A DNA stretch of 64,000 bases, taken from positions 581,390 to 645,389 of the forward strand of contig NW_003314318.1 of assembly GCF_000143415.4 (NCBI RefSeq), given 5' to 3'. The number at the start of each line of letters is the position of its first letter. Within the stretch, counting starts at the first letter, position 1. Made by a program: the position numbers and the translations under genes. This document shows positions 1 to 12,689 of this stretch, piece by piece. The notes below the pieces were generated by a model. It searched no databases and was not told the DNA's origin. It worked only from the letters and a program-made list of their open reading frames with translations. This stretch comes from Selaginella moellendorffii (Eukaryota > Streptophyta > Lycopodiopsida > Selaginellales > Selaginellaceae).

Positions 1-1473
1 TTTTTTAAAAGCTCTTAGAAACATAACATTATATATAACATTATAGTTAACAATTATATATTTTTTATAACCATATACCTTTAGTATATATATAGAGAGA
101 GAAAGAGAGAGAGAGAGAGAGACACACACATACATTTATAAAAACGTTTGATGTTTTGGCTGGCAATGGGAGCATAGGTAGTCTCAGAGAGAAAAACAGG
201 TGCCTGGGATTGGGTCACTATGTTATGCTGGGGCAATTTTTGTATTTGTTTTTTTATACATCGGCACAGCACGTTTCAGAAATCCGAATTTTTGCAGCTT
301 CTCAGAAAATCTGGATTGCATGCAACTATCGGTGGAAGAAGACCTTGCAGAAAAGGAGCCGCCAGTGCCTCGAATGTGGAGGGCAAGTGTAGCTGCGGGT
401 AAGGTGCATAAGGTTTAGTTAATATTATTTGAGAAAGTTTTCACTCAAGGAAGATAACAGGATTTTTTTCTTTGCTCTGTGGGTAAGACTCTTTAATTAT
501 TCAGGCCTTCTTCTCGATGCATGCTCATGCGAGTGAGCAGTAGCAAAAACTTCAGAGACTAACTGCTACCAAGATGGAGAGTTTGTGTGTTCTTTCATTT
601 TTTCTTTGTGTTCTTCATATCTTTGATTATTATGTTGATAGATTGGAAGTTAAAACAAAGGAGAGACTCAAATGTCCACGCGAGAAGATTCTGAAACGTA
701 AAAGGATAATGGTGGAGCTCTAGAAAGTAGGGTGGGGCTGGTGGCTTGGAGTCTTTCTCCTGCTCTGCGGCCCTGGGATCCATATGGCTGTTGCGTGGAA
801 GGTTAGTTTTCGTTTTCTTGTGTGCTGGTCTAAACTTTAGTTCGCTTGCAGCTCACAACGCAGTGTTTTGGAAATTCACTAATATGGCGCACAGTTTCAT
901 ATTTGTTTTTGAAAGTAGCTTTATTCTCTGCAGGATAGAATATTCAGTGAGGCATCAAAGAGGCCTAAGCGGAATGTGGATACTCTTCCCCAAACACCTC
1001 GCTTCTATGGGGGGAAAAGACTGGACGCAACCACACCTGATCCCTGAAATAGTTGGGACGGTGTAGAGAAGATCAATCTCGTCAAATAGATTCTCAAATA
1101 CACTTCCACCCCGATAAATTTCCCCACAAAAGTAAGAGCAACCACATCCAACATCCCTTGTAGCTCAATTATTTTCTGACTTTCATTGGCTTTATTGACA
1201 TTGCATTGACTTTCTTTTATCTCGTAAGCATAAACCCAGAAAAAAGTAAGAAAATCTGAAAGGAAAAAAATTCCCCACCAGAATGCAAAGACAAACAGAT
1301 CCAAAGGATTCCTGTGCCCTGGACTCGCATTTTCAGAAGTATACTTTATATAAAAAAATCATTTCTTCCAAAAAAAGAAGTTCATACTAAAAGTTTGCAA
1401 GTTTGCTTGCAATGGACGAGGATCACGGAGAGAGAGAGAGAGAGAGAGAGCAGCCCAATATGTATGTCGGTAC
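1..1473. other. AT-rich intergenic DNA with microsatellites
   Basis: No convincing coding region is visible on either strand; the open frames are short and share no family features. A (GA)n run grading into (CA)n lies near 93-130, and a second (GA)n run at about 1426-1450 falls in the presumed 3' untranslated region of the GDSL gene that ends at 1474. Confidence 0.6.
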
Positions 1474-2819
1474 TTATAAGCTGAGAACTTGCCTGAGATT
1501 CATGGGACTGATGTCCGACGGGGGCCCGTCCAGCAGTCGGTCCGTGATGATCTTGTTGACAGCCTCCGTTGGGTGATACGGATCCCACCACAGGAACGAG
1601 CTCCGGTCGGCGCACAGCGTCGACGCTCCAGTGCATATCGCATTCCCATTGAATGCGCCTTGTCCACAGCACGCGTCCCTCACATTTGATAGTCCTGAAA
1701 ACACACAAAAAAAAGAGCATGAAACTTCAGCTGTCGCTTTCGAGATCTCGAGCAAAACCACGTATACGTACCGTATGATCCTCCGTTTGCCATGATGTCC
1801 ATGAGCATGTCGTAGCCGTTCGAGTAGAGGAACACGGATCCGGGGTTCTGCTGCGTGAGTTGAGACAGCATTGGACGAAGCAGCGAGTTGAAGTGCTGCG
1901 CGTACTGCTGGAGGTCCGGGAGGCACAGCCCGCTCGGGGGACGCATGGACTTTTGCGAGGGGATGCAACCGATCGGGCCCATGTTGGACACGACGATCTT
2001 GCGAGCACCCAAGTTGGAGATTTGCTGCGGAAACAAAAGAAAGATCGAATCACAACAGTGTACCTTCAGCTATTACGATGTATACCTGCAACTGGTCGCG
2101 CAAAGTTGACACCAAGAGCGAGTTGAACTGGAAGGGACTGAGCTGGGCTCTTCGCGCGGAGCCCGGCAAGAGGTAATTGTTGATGTAATCGTTGCCACCC
2201 ACAGTCACCGAGACGAGCGAGTTTGCTATGAGCCTCCCGGTTGCTTGGGGACCGATCAAGGACGAAACTTGCGACTGGTATCTCTGGAAGAGACCGATCT
2301 GCTCGGGCATGGTGATGCGTCGGAGCTGCAAATACCCACGCACGCAGCGTTAGCACCGGATAGACTGAGGCAAAGCAAGCAAGCGTACAAAGATGCTTCC
2401 AGTGTCTGCTACGATCCCTGCTCCAGCGGAGGCGAAGTTACTTCCTCGCAGCAAGTCCCGACCCCTCGCAGATGGATCGAGAAATGGAAGCACCGGCTGA
2501 GCGCCCAGGAACTGACCTGCATTGATTGAGTGAGGCCTCTTAGAGCTCGCTGATCGATGAAACAAACAGAAGAGAGGGAGGCAAGGGACCTACTTACGAA
2601 GTCGGCGATGAGCAAGCCATTGCAGAAGCGGCCAGTCGGGACTCTGTTCTGCGTGTCGATGCCATTCGGGAAGAAGTTTGCTCGGGCGATGGAGAGGATG
2701 TAGTCATTGTTCCCCGAGTCGACGAGCGAGTCGCCGAAGATGAACTGCGCAACCTGCTGAGCCTGTGCTGCGTGAAACGAGAGGATGAAACACAGGAGGA
2801 GCAGTGCGGCTGCCTTCAT
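1474..2819 (-). CDS. GDSL-type esterase/lipase, five exons
   Basis: Predicted secreted serine esterase/lipase of the plant GDSL (SGNH) family, 355 aa, within the usual 340-380. Exons on the minus strand: 2594-2819, 2389-2516, 2086-2325, 1772-2024, 1474-1694; the phases join without gaps. Residues 1-20 form a signal peptide rich in Leu and Ala. Block I is FGDSLVDSGNND with the nucleophile Ser31. Block II lies in NFASAGAGI, block III is GGND (about 161-164), and block V is DPYH with catalytic Asp320 and His323. The first intron uses the donor gtaggt, four bases downstream of an equally good gtaagt; only the downstream choice keeps the family motif DFVSQFLG in frame. Family members hydrolyse acyl esters in the extracellular space (cutin, wax, wall acetyl or storage lipids); the substrate here cannot be told. 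It stands alone, with no operon-like neighbours. Confidence 0.93.
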
Positions 2820-4341
2820 GGCTGCGTTACGCTGCTCGCTGCTATACCTGCGAGCGAGACCACTGGAATCTGAGCCAAGCTGAAGACAAATCGGAGCTTA
2901 GACACTGACTACCTTAAGATCTTCTCGCGAGAAGGCCTCCTCGAAGGGAATGGCTTTCCGCCTCGTCTACAACAACTAAGAGAGCACGCTGTGAGGCATG
3001 TGTGACAAGTAAAACACAGCGCACTACGAGCGCATTCAAGCCAAGGACGTCTGCGCGACGCGGAGGAAGAATCATTCACATGCAACGCAGCAAGAAAACA
3101 AAAGAATGCAAGAAAATGCTCTATGAATGCACGCAAGTCGGTGACAAACAAAGCCTGAAAACATCTACGCGCTCCGCTAAACTCACCGCCTTTTGTCCTT
3201 GGAAAGATTTCAGGATTTCTTAGTGTTTGTTCTCAGCCAGATCTCCTCTCCATCTTCCTGCGTAGAAACACTCTCTGAGAAAAAAAAAAACAGGCTGGAA
3301 ACCATAAATGTGGAGCAAAGTGGCATTGTGGCAGGGGGCGGTAACTTAATGTTTGGTACCTATGAGTGAGCTCTACAGGATTGATTGATTGACTTGTATA
3401 CCTTACCTGAATATTCGTCCATATTTTTACTGTGTGGACGTTTCCCACAGATGGAATCAATGGCATGGCTCCTTCATTTCTCTCCTCGGTTTCGATCAAA
3501 GAAAACCAACCACGATTTTATCCTTGGTTCCTGTTTTCCACCACCAGGACAAAGACAATTAGCTTTCGAAGTTCACTACCTCCCACAAACGAGAATTGAA
3601 GAGGTTGCTAAGATCCGAACACGGAACAATGTTTGTCGTCGCTCGCTGGCTGCTGCTGCTGCTGCCTGAGAGGAAACGAGTGTTGGTGACGAGTCAAATA
3701 GAACATTAAGGTGAGCTCTTACAGTGTCCAGCCAGAAAATTTTGGCGCTGTCGAAGGCCAGGGGCCAGAAGTACCGTCAACAACGAAACAAACTACTTAT
3801 CAACAAGGATATGAGCTCTAGTACTGTCAACAACGACTAGAATGAAACTATACAAGCTTTAAAAATAGTTGGAAACTTACCAGTCTCCCTCCAGTTCTGA
3901 GTTACACAGTAGTAAAACAGTTGTATTCAACATCAAAAGGAATGCCGGATCGTGACACCATAAAAGCCAGTACCTTTGAGTTGGGAACTTTTAGCTCCTC
4001 ACCAAGTTCCTGTTCTTGAAGCAACAAAGATAAAAGACCCAAAAACAAAGAAGGCGATTTGTAACTTCAAAACTTAACCCATGCTCTTACAAAATGCCAC
4101 CTTCCCTCTCGAAGCTGTCCTAGAGGTATTGCACAGCCAAGCCTGGAAAAGAAAGAAAAGATTAATGAGTGACATAGAAGAAGGGGCAAAATGTCCACCT
4201 TGTCCGAGTCAAAGCCACTAGAGGTACTTCACGCTTGACGACTTCCGGAGTTATTCCTCACTGTCCTTTATATCTGCTCGGCTGCAAGAACGAATCAGTA
4301 AAAGGAAGAGGATCGACCACGCTAATACCTCAAGCTCGCTC
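2820..4341. other. Intergenic region, no gene seen
   Basis: This holds the promoter side of the GDSL gene (right of 2819) and the 3' flank of the NTPase gene that ends at 4342. A short CTG/CTGC run lies at about 3648-3667. An imperfect direct repeat (core GTCAACAACGA) occurs near 3775 and 3825. No conserved coding frame is visible. Confidence 0.5.
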
Positions 4342-6630
4342 TCACAAACTCCTCGCATCTTCATAGTCTACTGCAACCACAAACTGCCTCATTTTCTGCA
4401 AGACTGGAATATCTTTTCCATGGCCTCCTCCATCGCTGCTGCTCTTATAATCCTGCCATCCTGTGAGTGGATACGTCTCTTTGGGAACGCACGACCACAA
4501 GTTATACGAGTTCTTCTTCAACACAGCATCGACCTTCTCCAAACCGCTGGCTTTGACATCGCGTTTCTTAAACACCTGAACCAATATGTTGTCATCCATG
4601 GCACATGGAAGCGTCTCGGACGTTGGTTTCACGTACTTGCCTTTCCCCATTTTCGCTTTGAGATCCACAGCTGAGTTTGCCTCTTCCATCACATGTGGTG
4701 CAACAGCGATCGAAGTCTCCGCTGGGCGTCTCCCGTCCTCAAACACCTCCTTCACTCTGAAGTTGCCACCACGGGACAGAAGCCTATGAACAAGTGACTC
4801 GTAGAGTTTCCCCCACAGACCCCCCACCCAAGGACAGCTGAATGTATGTTTCAGAAACTTCACCATCGCTGCAACTCCAGCCTGGATGTACTGCTCTCCC
4901 AGCTCTTTCATCAGAGCCTCGCTTGCAAACCTCCGGCTCTTGACTTCCAAGTGATCATCACTTGCTACTATGTGAAGAACACAATCGCTCACGTTCTTGA
5001 AGTGCCCAGCACACAAAACAAGCCTGGCATCCTGGACGCTTGATCCTAGACGCTGGACAGCATCTCTAACCCTGTCCCTGCCATCCTTCAACTTCCATTT
5101 AGTTAGAATGTACCTCGCAACACCTCCCAAGTAATCGAATGCCTGGAGCGCTGTGGTTTTGTCCACCACCTTCATGCTTTCAAACTGACTTCTGTGAACC
5201 TCGAAGTCGCTAAAGAATGCCTCGACTTCCTCCCTGGACCACACCGATATGTAAAGCTTGAGGCAGTCTCCCGACTTCCCGAATTCTCCATAGTTGCTCT
5301 TCTGAGTCGAGCAAGTCAAGAGTATTTTGCACACGCCCTCCACCGCAGCCTTCTGCTTGCCATCAATCACTAGCCACAATGACGGGTCGTCCAACATATC
5401 AGTGATAACCTTGTCATCCATATCGTAAGCACCTTCAACGCAATGCCTTCGCAGATTGAGAACGTAGACAGTAGCACCTTCCTTCTTGTACAAAACGCGT
5501 TCGTGACCCATTTGTCCCAGCCTAGTAATCCAGTGGTAGCCGAAGAAAGTTTTTCCCGTTCCTGCAGTGCCGAGAACAATGAAAATGCGAGCCGTCTCCG
5601 TCAGCAGTTTGGTTTCCAGACTCGTATATGCCTTTCGTTTCCACAGCAGGAAAGGCCGGACAAAGTTCCCCAGCGGATCACGGTCTAGAATCCAGAACTT
5701 CTGATGGTCAGTCTCGCCAGCCCGCGCAAGTGACGCCACACCAGCTGTGAAGCAAACCAAATCAGACTAAAAAGCCAGAAACGAGATCACAAAAGCCGAG
5801 AGGCAAACAGCAACAGCAACAGCATCATGAACAGTAGATGAGAAAAGCTTCAAACAAACATTGCACGCACCACTACTTGAAAGTTATCAGCAAAAACTAT
5901 GCCAGATCAAACGCAAAACACAACCAGAAGTGAGCATGCTTACCTGGCACACCTTTCACCTTTGTTGGTAGCACTGCAACAAAAAAAAAAAAAAAACAAA
6001 AATTAAAAAAATGTCAGCACAACAAGAGAAGAAAAGAAAACTTTAAAAAACAATAGAAACTCCGCAGGCAAGTGCATACTGACACAAAGATACATCACAG
6101 GGACTGAAACAAAGATCAACCCCCAGAAACACAAGATCCACACGAAAGTTATGGTTAGCCAGCACCCAAGTCAAGCAAAGACGTAAAGATCAACCAAAGA
6201 CTCTCGAAGCACCACCATTAAAGCTCACGGATTCACACACACACACACGAGAAACCCATCTCAAAGCCACAGCTACTCCAAAAGTCCCGGTGCCAGCAAA
6301 CGAATTCACAGAGAGGGGCTTACCTGGGCGAGTCACTCTGAAGAAAAGCTCGTCCCCTTTCTGGCAGACATAGCCAGAAACTTGAGGAGTGAGCGCAACC
6401 CACGCAGGCTTGGGCTTGAATCGAAGACGGTGGACTTCATCCCCGCCCTTTGCTCCTGCCGCTTCCTGGACAGCCTCAAGCGCACCAGAGAATGTGGTGC
6501 CTGCTGCCACCCCCGTGCAGGTTCCCCTCCTCCGAACCACATGCCCGCTTGGCTCTACTTCTTCCGCGCTTACAATGCAGTAGAAAAGCAGAACATCCCA
6601 CTCCACATCCATGGCGTCTATGGCCGCCAT
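4342..6630 (-). CDS. Crinkler/RHS-like P-loop NTPase protein
   Basis: Three exons (6324-6630, a 30-nt micro-exon 5944-5973, and 4342-5744) give a 579-aa protein. The N-terminal ~100 residues are a small globular region, possibly the beta-grasp header of Crinkler proteins. The middle is a P-loop NTPase: Walker A GTAGTGKT (171-178), a Walker-B-like LWLVIDG (about 235-241), then family signatures KSNYGEF (261-267), LYISVWSREEVEAFF (about 275-289) and LGGVARYIL. The C-terminal third contains DVKASGLEKVDAVL and a hydrophobic FVVAVDY strand, as in the nuclease-fold tail of RHS/CRN proteins. Family knowledge: these NTPases are best known from oomycete and fungal host-targeted effectors and trypanosome retrotransposon-hot-spot proteins, and are linked to selfish DNA. 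No secretion signal is seen, so a nuclear or cytosolic role is likely. I assign the family by motif order; cellular function is unknown. It lies beside a 20-kb retrotransposon block. Confidence 0.72.
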
Positions 6631-6639
6631 TCAGAATTC

Positions 6640-9600
6640 AAAGCAAAACCCTATTCGCCCACACCATGGCATGAATCAAAATAAATATTTCAAATCTACA
6701 TTCTACTTAGTGGGAAGTGAGCGACGATCTGGACGTCACCATAAATCAGCTGGATCACTGCGACAAGAATGGAGGGGCATAGGCCTATGCACTCAGAAAC
6801 AAAGAGACAGAGCAGAGGACTATCACATCCTTGGCGTGAGGGAATAATCGTTACCCAGCAGTTCTGTTACGGGTATATTTTCTATTGACAAAACTATCTA
6901 ATTATATATGTTTGTTTGATCTTCAATAGCAAATCTGGTGTTTCGCATTGCATCGAATTGAGCAATGACAGAGCTATCTAATTTATTCATTTTTTCATAA
7001 ACAAGATTATAACTAGGTTTGTTTATCATGTTAAGCATTATCAGCATCTTAAGTTTATGGCCTAGTATCAAGCAAGTGGGTTAAAAAGTAAAACATTTTA
7101 AGATTTTCAAATGACATCTCAACATCATTTCTTTGAAGTGGCAGACAAATTTTCTGGGTGATGCATTTCCAAGGACATTGATACCTATACTGGAGAGTGG
7201 AGGAGACACCTACCTAGAAATCGAACTGTTTATTTATGTGATTTTTAGGGTTCAGGATGGCACTGCAATTGGGCATGTCTATACTCATGCTTAACAGAGA
7301 GCATTCTTGGCAGCAAAGAATGGACCTTGAACATGATCATAAGGATGATGGCTCATTCTTGCTCAAGACTTGACACTCGAGGAATAGAAGATAGGGAGGA
7401 TAACTTTCCATTTCTTTTGTACCTTTTAGCATTTTATTTAGTGACTAATCTTGATAATCCATGTGGCAAGCAATAGAACCAAAATATGACCCAACCACTA
7501 ATTGAGTTATGAGTTAGTAAAATCTTGCACTCTTTGGGGTAAAGACAAGTAAAATGAGTAAGGAAGGGGATCATGTCTTAACAACCTTTTTTGTTATTCA
7601 ATCCAATCTAGGTATTCTTGTTTTCTCAAGTCAAAAAAAAAAACAACTTGAAAGGTCTATTGAAGATAGGGAAATGACATATAAATATAAGTACACTACT
7701 TTTTCTAATTAATTGAGAATTTTGGGATACATAAAGTAAACATGAGTTTGAGTTAAGGAATTTATATATGGTATCAAAGATGTCTCAAATTCAATTTTGT
7801 TGATTGACTAAAAGAATTGCATTATAAATTAACATTGATATTTGTCTAAAAATCAAGTTTTCTCACTGGATTAAACTTGTGGGGTAAAATGTCAAAAGAG
7901 TGGGGCTTTTAACTTTTATTCACAAAAGCATGAACTTGCAAGGAAATATAATAAATTACAAGTATGAAATTGTTTGAGGGGTTTTAAGCAATTAAGGTTT
8001 ATTAAGATTCAAAGAAAAAAGAAAAAAACTCATCAATAAAAGTGCACCTCATGTTCTAATGGGAAGTCCACAATAAAAAAGTTATAAACCTTTTACCTAT
8101 CAAAGCATATTTTGGCATCATTTGCCTCTTCAAGCTCCACTTTCTATTAACACTACTGGCTCTTTCGAAAGTGTAAAACAAAAAAGAAAAGATAAAAAAA
8201 AAAGGGAGACAAAGAAAAGAGGAATTAGGTAAAGTGGAAAGATAATTGGGTTTCTTATTATTTATATCAAAGTTAATATTGAGAATAAATTTAAGATAAA
8301 AATATAGAATTGCAAAAGTTTTGAAAAGTTTGTAGTTGTGTGTTTTGATTTTGACAAAAATAATACCTCTCAATAAAACAACAAATCTAGAAAACTAGAT
8401 GGAAGATTAAATCAAAAGCAATGGAACTAATGTCATTGTTTTTAAGGGAACCAAAATCTCTATCATCTAGCAATCTTCAAGCAGACACTAGCAAATAACC
8501 AATTATCAAAGGGACTATCAAATATGACAAACTAGTGTTAGTAATTCATTAGAAAATATTTGTTATAAAAAGATTAAGATTCAAGTGTTTTTGTCAAAAT
8601 AATGAAGGTTATACATGAAAGATGATTTACTATATAGATTATTCATTAAAGATCCAAAAGATGCAAAAATCTTTTGACACTCTTATTAACAAACTTTGAA
8701 TTGAAATAACTCTTGTTATGTTTCTTCCTTTGATTATTCAACTTCACTTGCTCTGTTTATTAGTTTTATAAAATTCTCTGAATTCAAAATAGTGCCATAT
8801 TAGTAAAACTTTTAATCTATGTGGCATTGTTTTAAATGCAATGAAATAAGGGTTATTCTAAATTCTATGGTAATTTATTTCAATTGCTAAAACATGAGAA
8901 ACATTGCTACCATAAATTTTACTATTTCTTATTTAGAATCTATATATACTTTACATTAATGTTTTTTAAAACCTAGTTAAAAACCAAAAAAAAAAACATG
9001 ATTACTACATTCTACTTTAGTTTTTTCTCCAAAAATGAGAAATGTTTCTTTTGTCAATAGTTTTTTTTGTGCTTCTTATTATTAGCTTTCCCTCTCACGT
9101 CATGATTTAAGGAGGTGCATGCCTCTAAGTGTTATTCATACCATAGGGAGAGTTTGGGCGGCAAAAGGAATATTCATTTATTTATTCATTAACTGTTTAT
9201 AAGGTCTTGTGGTACCCACCAAGAAGCATGAGACTGACTGATTATAGTAAGTTGTTTTGATTATCTCATGAGCCATTTGTTCGTTGAACTCCTCCAGGTC
9301 TTCTACCACCACCTTTGGCTTTATTGGCCTGCCTATTGCCCCTGCTGATGCCTCTTGGGTTGGAACCTCAATATGATCCTCACCTAGCCATTAACATTTG
9401 TAATGAAAAGTGTTGTCACCTTGTTTTGATTCTGACTCAATTGCAATATGTCACAAGCATGGCATCAATGACTAAGGATTGGTGCTTGATCTCCATTTCT
9501 CATAAAAATTCACAGATGCCCTTGGATCAATGTTCACCTGTGAGAATTACACATAGAATTGCACCTCAAAGGACCCATGGTTGACATAGTGGAGCATAGG

Positions 9601-9848
9601 TTGAGCACATGTTCACCAGATCTCCACATCTTCAACTTCTTTATAACATGAGGGGCAGAGGCAAATATCATATAGTAGCAATGGTCTCAAGTGACATTTG
9701 AGTTTTATTATCAATCTATGATGCTTTGTTCTATAGCCAGGATTCTCTAATTGTAGGGGTGAGCTTATTGTAGATTGTGAAACTAAATTAGTGCCTTAGG
9801 TTGATAGTGTTCACATAAATTCTAAAGGGGACACTATCTTTCATCTGA
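6640..9848. other. AT-rich gene-free DNA flanking the retrotransposon
   Basis: About 3.2 kb of strongly AT-rich sequence with frequent A and T runs and stops in all frames. Base composition differs sharply from the GC-richer gene clusters on either side of the repeat block. I see no terminal repeats, target duplications or recognisable coding relics; old decayed repeats are likely but not shown. Confidence 0.5.
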
Positions 9849-9853
9849 GCATT
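9849..9853. repeat. Target-site duplication of the outer element, left copy
   Basis: GCATT directly precedes the first TG of the left LTR (9854) and recurs exactly at 24132-24136, just after the terminal CA of the right LTR. A 5-bp duplication is the standard product of LTR-element integrase. Confidence 0.9.
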
Positions 9854-11011
9854 TGTAGCGACTGTGACTTCGGGTATCAAAAGTTACCTGTCAACCAGTC
9901 CTTACGGACACTCTTACCTTATTGCCACAATGGCAGGAAGTCGGTATTGCTGGACCCTTTATTAGCCCCTCTTGTTCAAGTGTTAATAAACTGAACTTTG
10001 CATCTGTACTTGGCCGGATGAGCATAAGAACGGAATTCCTAAGTGTCTATTTAGCTAAGCATACTTGGCTTGGCTTTTTAGTTCTCTTTTGCTCTGTCTT
10101 GCACTGGCTTGACAAGAACCCTCACGTGTTGAGATTGGTCCCTTAATATCGCTACATGATAGTTTACCATGTTTGCCAAACACCCTCGCTATCATGCCCT
10201 TTGTGTTGGTCTCATTTTGGTCCCAAATACTATTTATGGAAAGTGTCTAGATTTGCTCATTTGGCATATCTACGGAATGTAGAGGTCGTCCTGAACACAA
10301 TGGTGTTCGTCCAGTGTCCAAATTCGTAATCTAGGGACATTCCATATTTAGTAAGTTTTGAGTTTGTCCCAGAGACTAACTCCTGATACTAAGGGAGGCT
10401 TGGGGTGAAAGCCCAAAGCGTGTGTTCCTCAAAGGAAGGGGGGGTTGTAGGGGGTTCCAAATGTATAGTAGGGATAGTGAGTAGGTCAGGCATGGCTGAC
10501 TAACCTGAGACATAGTCTAGTTTCCGCTTGCGTGCCCGTCCTTGTTCTGCATCTGGCTTGGGTCTAAGCCCAAGTTCCACACCATGCTAGCTGGTGGAGT
10601 ACCCATATCCTCGCGTTAGGCCACCGGTATGCCGAAATAGCGCAAAACTCTATTTGGCTCCGTTTGGCTCCGTTTTGCGTGCTAGTCCTGGCATTAGGAT
10701 GCTAGTTGCTCCAGGACTGTCCCAAGTTGCTCCGGGCTCCTGTCCCTTCACTCTTTGGGCTTTATGCTCAGGAGTTGCTTTGTGGTTCGGTTCCGTCACT
10801 TTTTGGCTTCGTGCTTGGGAGTTTGGCACTGTTCCTTCGTTCAGTGGCCCAAGGCCCTAAACCTCGGGTTTCTATGGACACGTGGCATGGACACGTGGCA
10901 TATGACACGTGGCATCTGTCACGTGGCACATAGAGAGTTTAGGTTCCGCTTCGTAGTGTTATTTTATGGTAAATCACCATAGGATAAAGGGTCAAAACCA
11001 CGTGTGCTACA
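9854..11011 (+). repeat. 5' LTR of the outer element
   Basis: Matches 22996-24131 over its length, starts TGTAGCGACT and ends GCTACA. Near its 3' end are four CACGTGGC boxes starting at 10879, 10892, 10906 and 10920, then an imperfect palindrome (about 10960-10986) shortly before the end. Confidence 0.9.
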
Positions 11012-11027
11012 TTTGGTATCAGAGGAT
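11012..11027 (+). other. Primer-binding site of the outer element
   Basis: The bases right after the 5' LTR read TTTGGTATCAGAGG; TGGTATCAGAG is the classic plant retrotransposon site complementary to the 3' end of initiator methionine tRNA. It fixes the orientation as plus. Confidence 0.8.
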
Positions 11028-11673
11028 GAGTCTTAATGACTACTATTCAATGAGATTGGGCAACTCGTCTCGTTGCATACGCAGAGATGAAAACGATGAT
11101 TCGAGTGGGTACACGTTTGGTGCAAAAGGCTTTGCAATTGTTCCTTGGGTATGGATTCGGTTACCTTGTTGTACCATATTTTGTGAGCTTGACCTTGGGC
11201 TCACAAGTGGGATTGAGTTGTTCCTTGTAGCATAAGTGAAAGTAAGCCTTCCCTAGGTTTGTTATGAGTGGCAAATAGGTTGGTCCGTAGCTGTTTAGCA
11301 CGGCACTAGTGGATCCTTCCTAGGCATGGTTACAAGTGGATCAATCAAGGTTGTAGGGATTAGTCTATTAGTTCAAGTAGTCATTGTTGTGCTCTCTCAT
11401 AAACTTTTCTTGAATTGGACTGAAGGTAGTGCGAAAGCAAGCTTGAGGTTTAGTCAAAAATGAGACCGAAAAGAGAGTTGTCAGAGACGGAGGATCAAAC
11501 ACGTAAATCATTTTCTCTCCTTAGAGATATGATTTGCAACAAGGTGTAACTCATTGCTCGTGTTCACAATATGCAATCAAGAGTCCCTACCTTGATGCAT
11601 GTTGGAGATGATGGTCTTACAAATGGTGAGTTATGGGATAGATAGTAGTGAAGCGCTAAACCATTTTGTCTAG

Positions 11674-11678
11674 ACTTG
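11674..11678. repeat. Target-site duplication of the nested element, left copy
   Basis: ACTTG sits immediately left of the nested LTR and recurs at 19146-19150. Removing 11679-19150 restores continuous outer-element sequence. Confidence 0.88.
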
Positions 11679-12450
11679 TGTAAGCGACTAAATTTTCCAT
11701 TCTACTTTAGTCACTTAACCACACCTCCGACCACTTGGAGGAGTCTCATTCACAACCTCCATAAGTCCAATCCAGGACTTGGGACTTGCTAGCCCCGAGA
11801 ATGGCATCCATGCCACTCAACATTTGCACTTGGTCCAAGTGCTCCATGTGTCCGATCCCATGACCGACACTCAAAGGTACCACCGACATGGCAGCCCGTT
11901 ACGCTAAGGCCATGCCCAATCACCTTTGACACACTGGTAGTCCAATACCACTTGCATCACAGTCTTGGCTCTCCAAGACTAGGCAAACCATCCGTGAGTG
12001 GTCATCTCAAATCCACTCCTTAGCATCCTTAGGATGCCTACCGACAAGGGGAATAGCCTTCCCCAATGTCCCTCTATCAATCCCCACTAAGTCCCTTTCT
12101 GCCCCTGGCCGTGTTTGCCAACACTGCCACTGGATCGAGACCCACAGGCCCGACCACTAAGTCCCACGGTCCTCTAGGACTTCCTCACCACACGACTGTG
12201 TCCTTGGTCACTACCCCAGAGGACTGCTCCTCTTCCTTTCCACAGTCTGGGCCTTTGGGACAACATTTCGGAACACCGTGGCCTTACGCAAGCCACCTGG
12301 GTACTCTCCTCGCCTTCTGCCCTTGGGTGCTCTAGCCATGGGCTTAGAGCGGGGTTCCGTTGAGCCACAGCTCACGGTATCCAAGTAGGTAGTGCCACCC
12401 ACACTTGGACTGGGAGCATCGGCCAGTCGATCTCCCGGGGGAACTAGAGC

Positions 12451-12582
12451 NNNNNNNNNNNNNNNNNNNNNNNNNNNNNNNNNNNNNNNNNNNNNNNNNN
12501 NNNNNNNNNNNNNNNNNNNNNNNNNNNNNNNNNNNNNNNNNNNNNNNNNNNNNNNNNNNNNNNNNNNNNNNNNNNNNNNNNN
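12451..12582. other. Assembly gap (132 N)
   Basis: A run of N inside the left nested LTR. The flanks match the right LTR at 18337 and 18470, so the missing sequence corresponds to 18338-18469, which is also 132 bases. Confidence 0.95.
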
Positions 12583-12689
12583 AAACTGGCTCCACTGCAG
12601 TCCTCCCCCTACTATACTTTTGGAGCTCACCAAACCCCCCAGGGTCTGGGAGACGAACGCTTTGGGCTTTCACCCTCTCAGGCTCCGGA

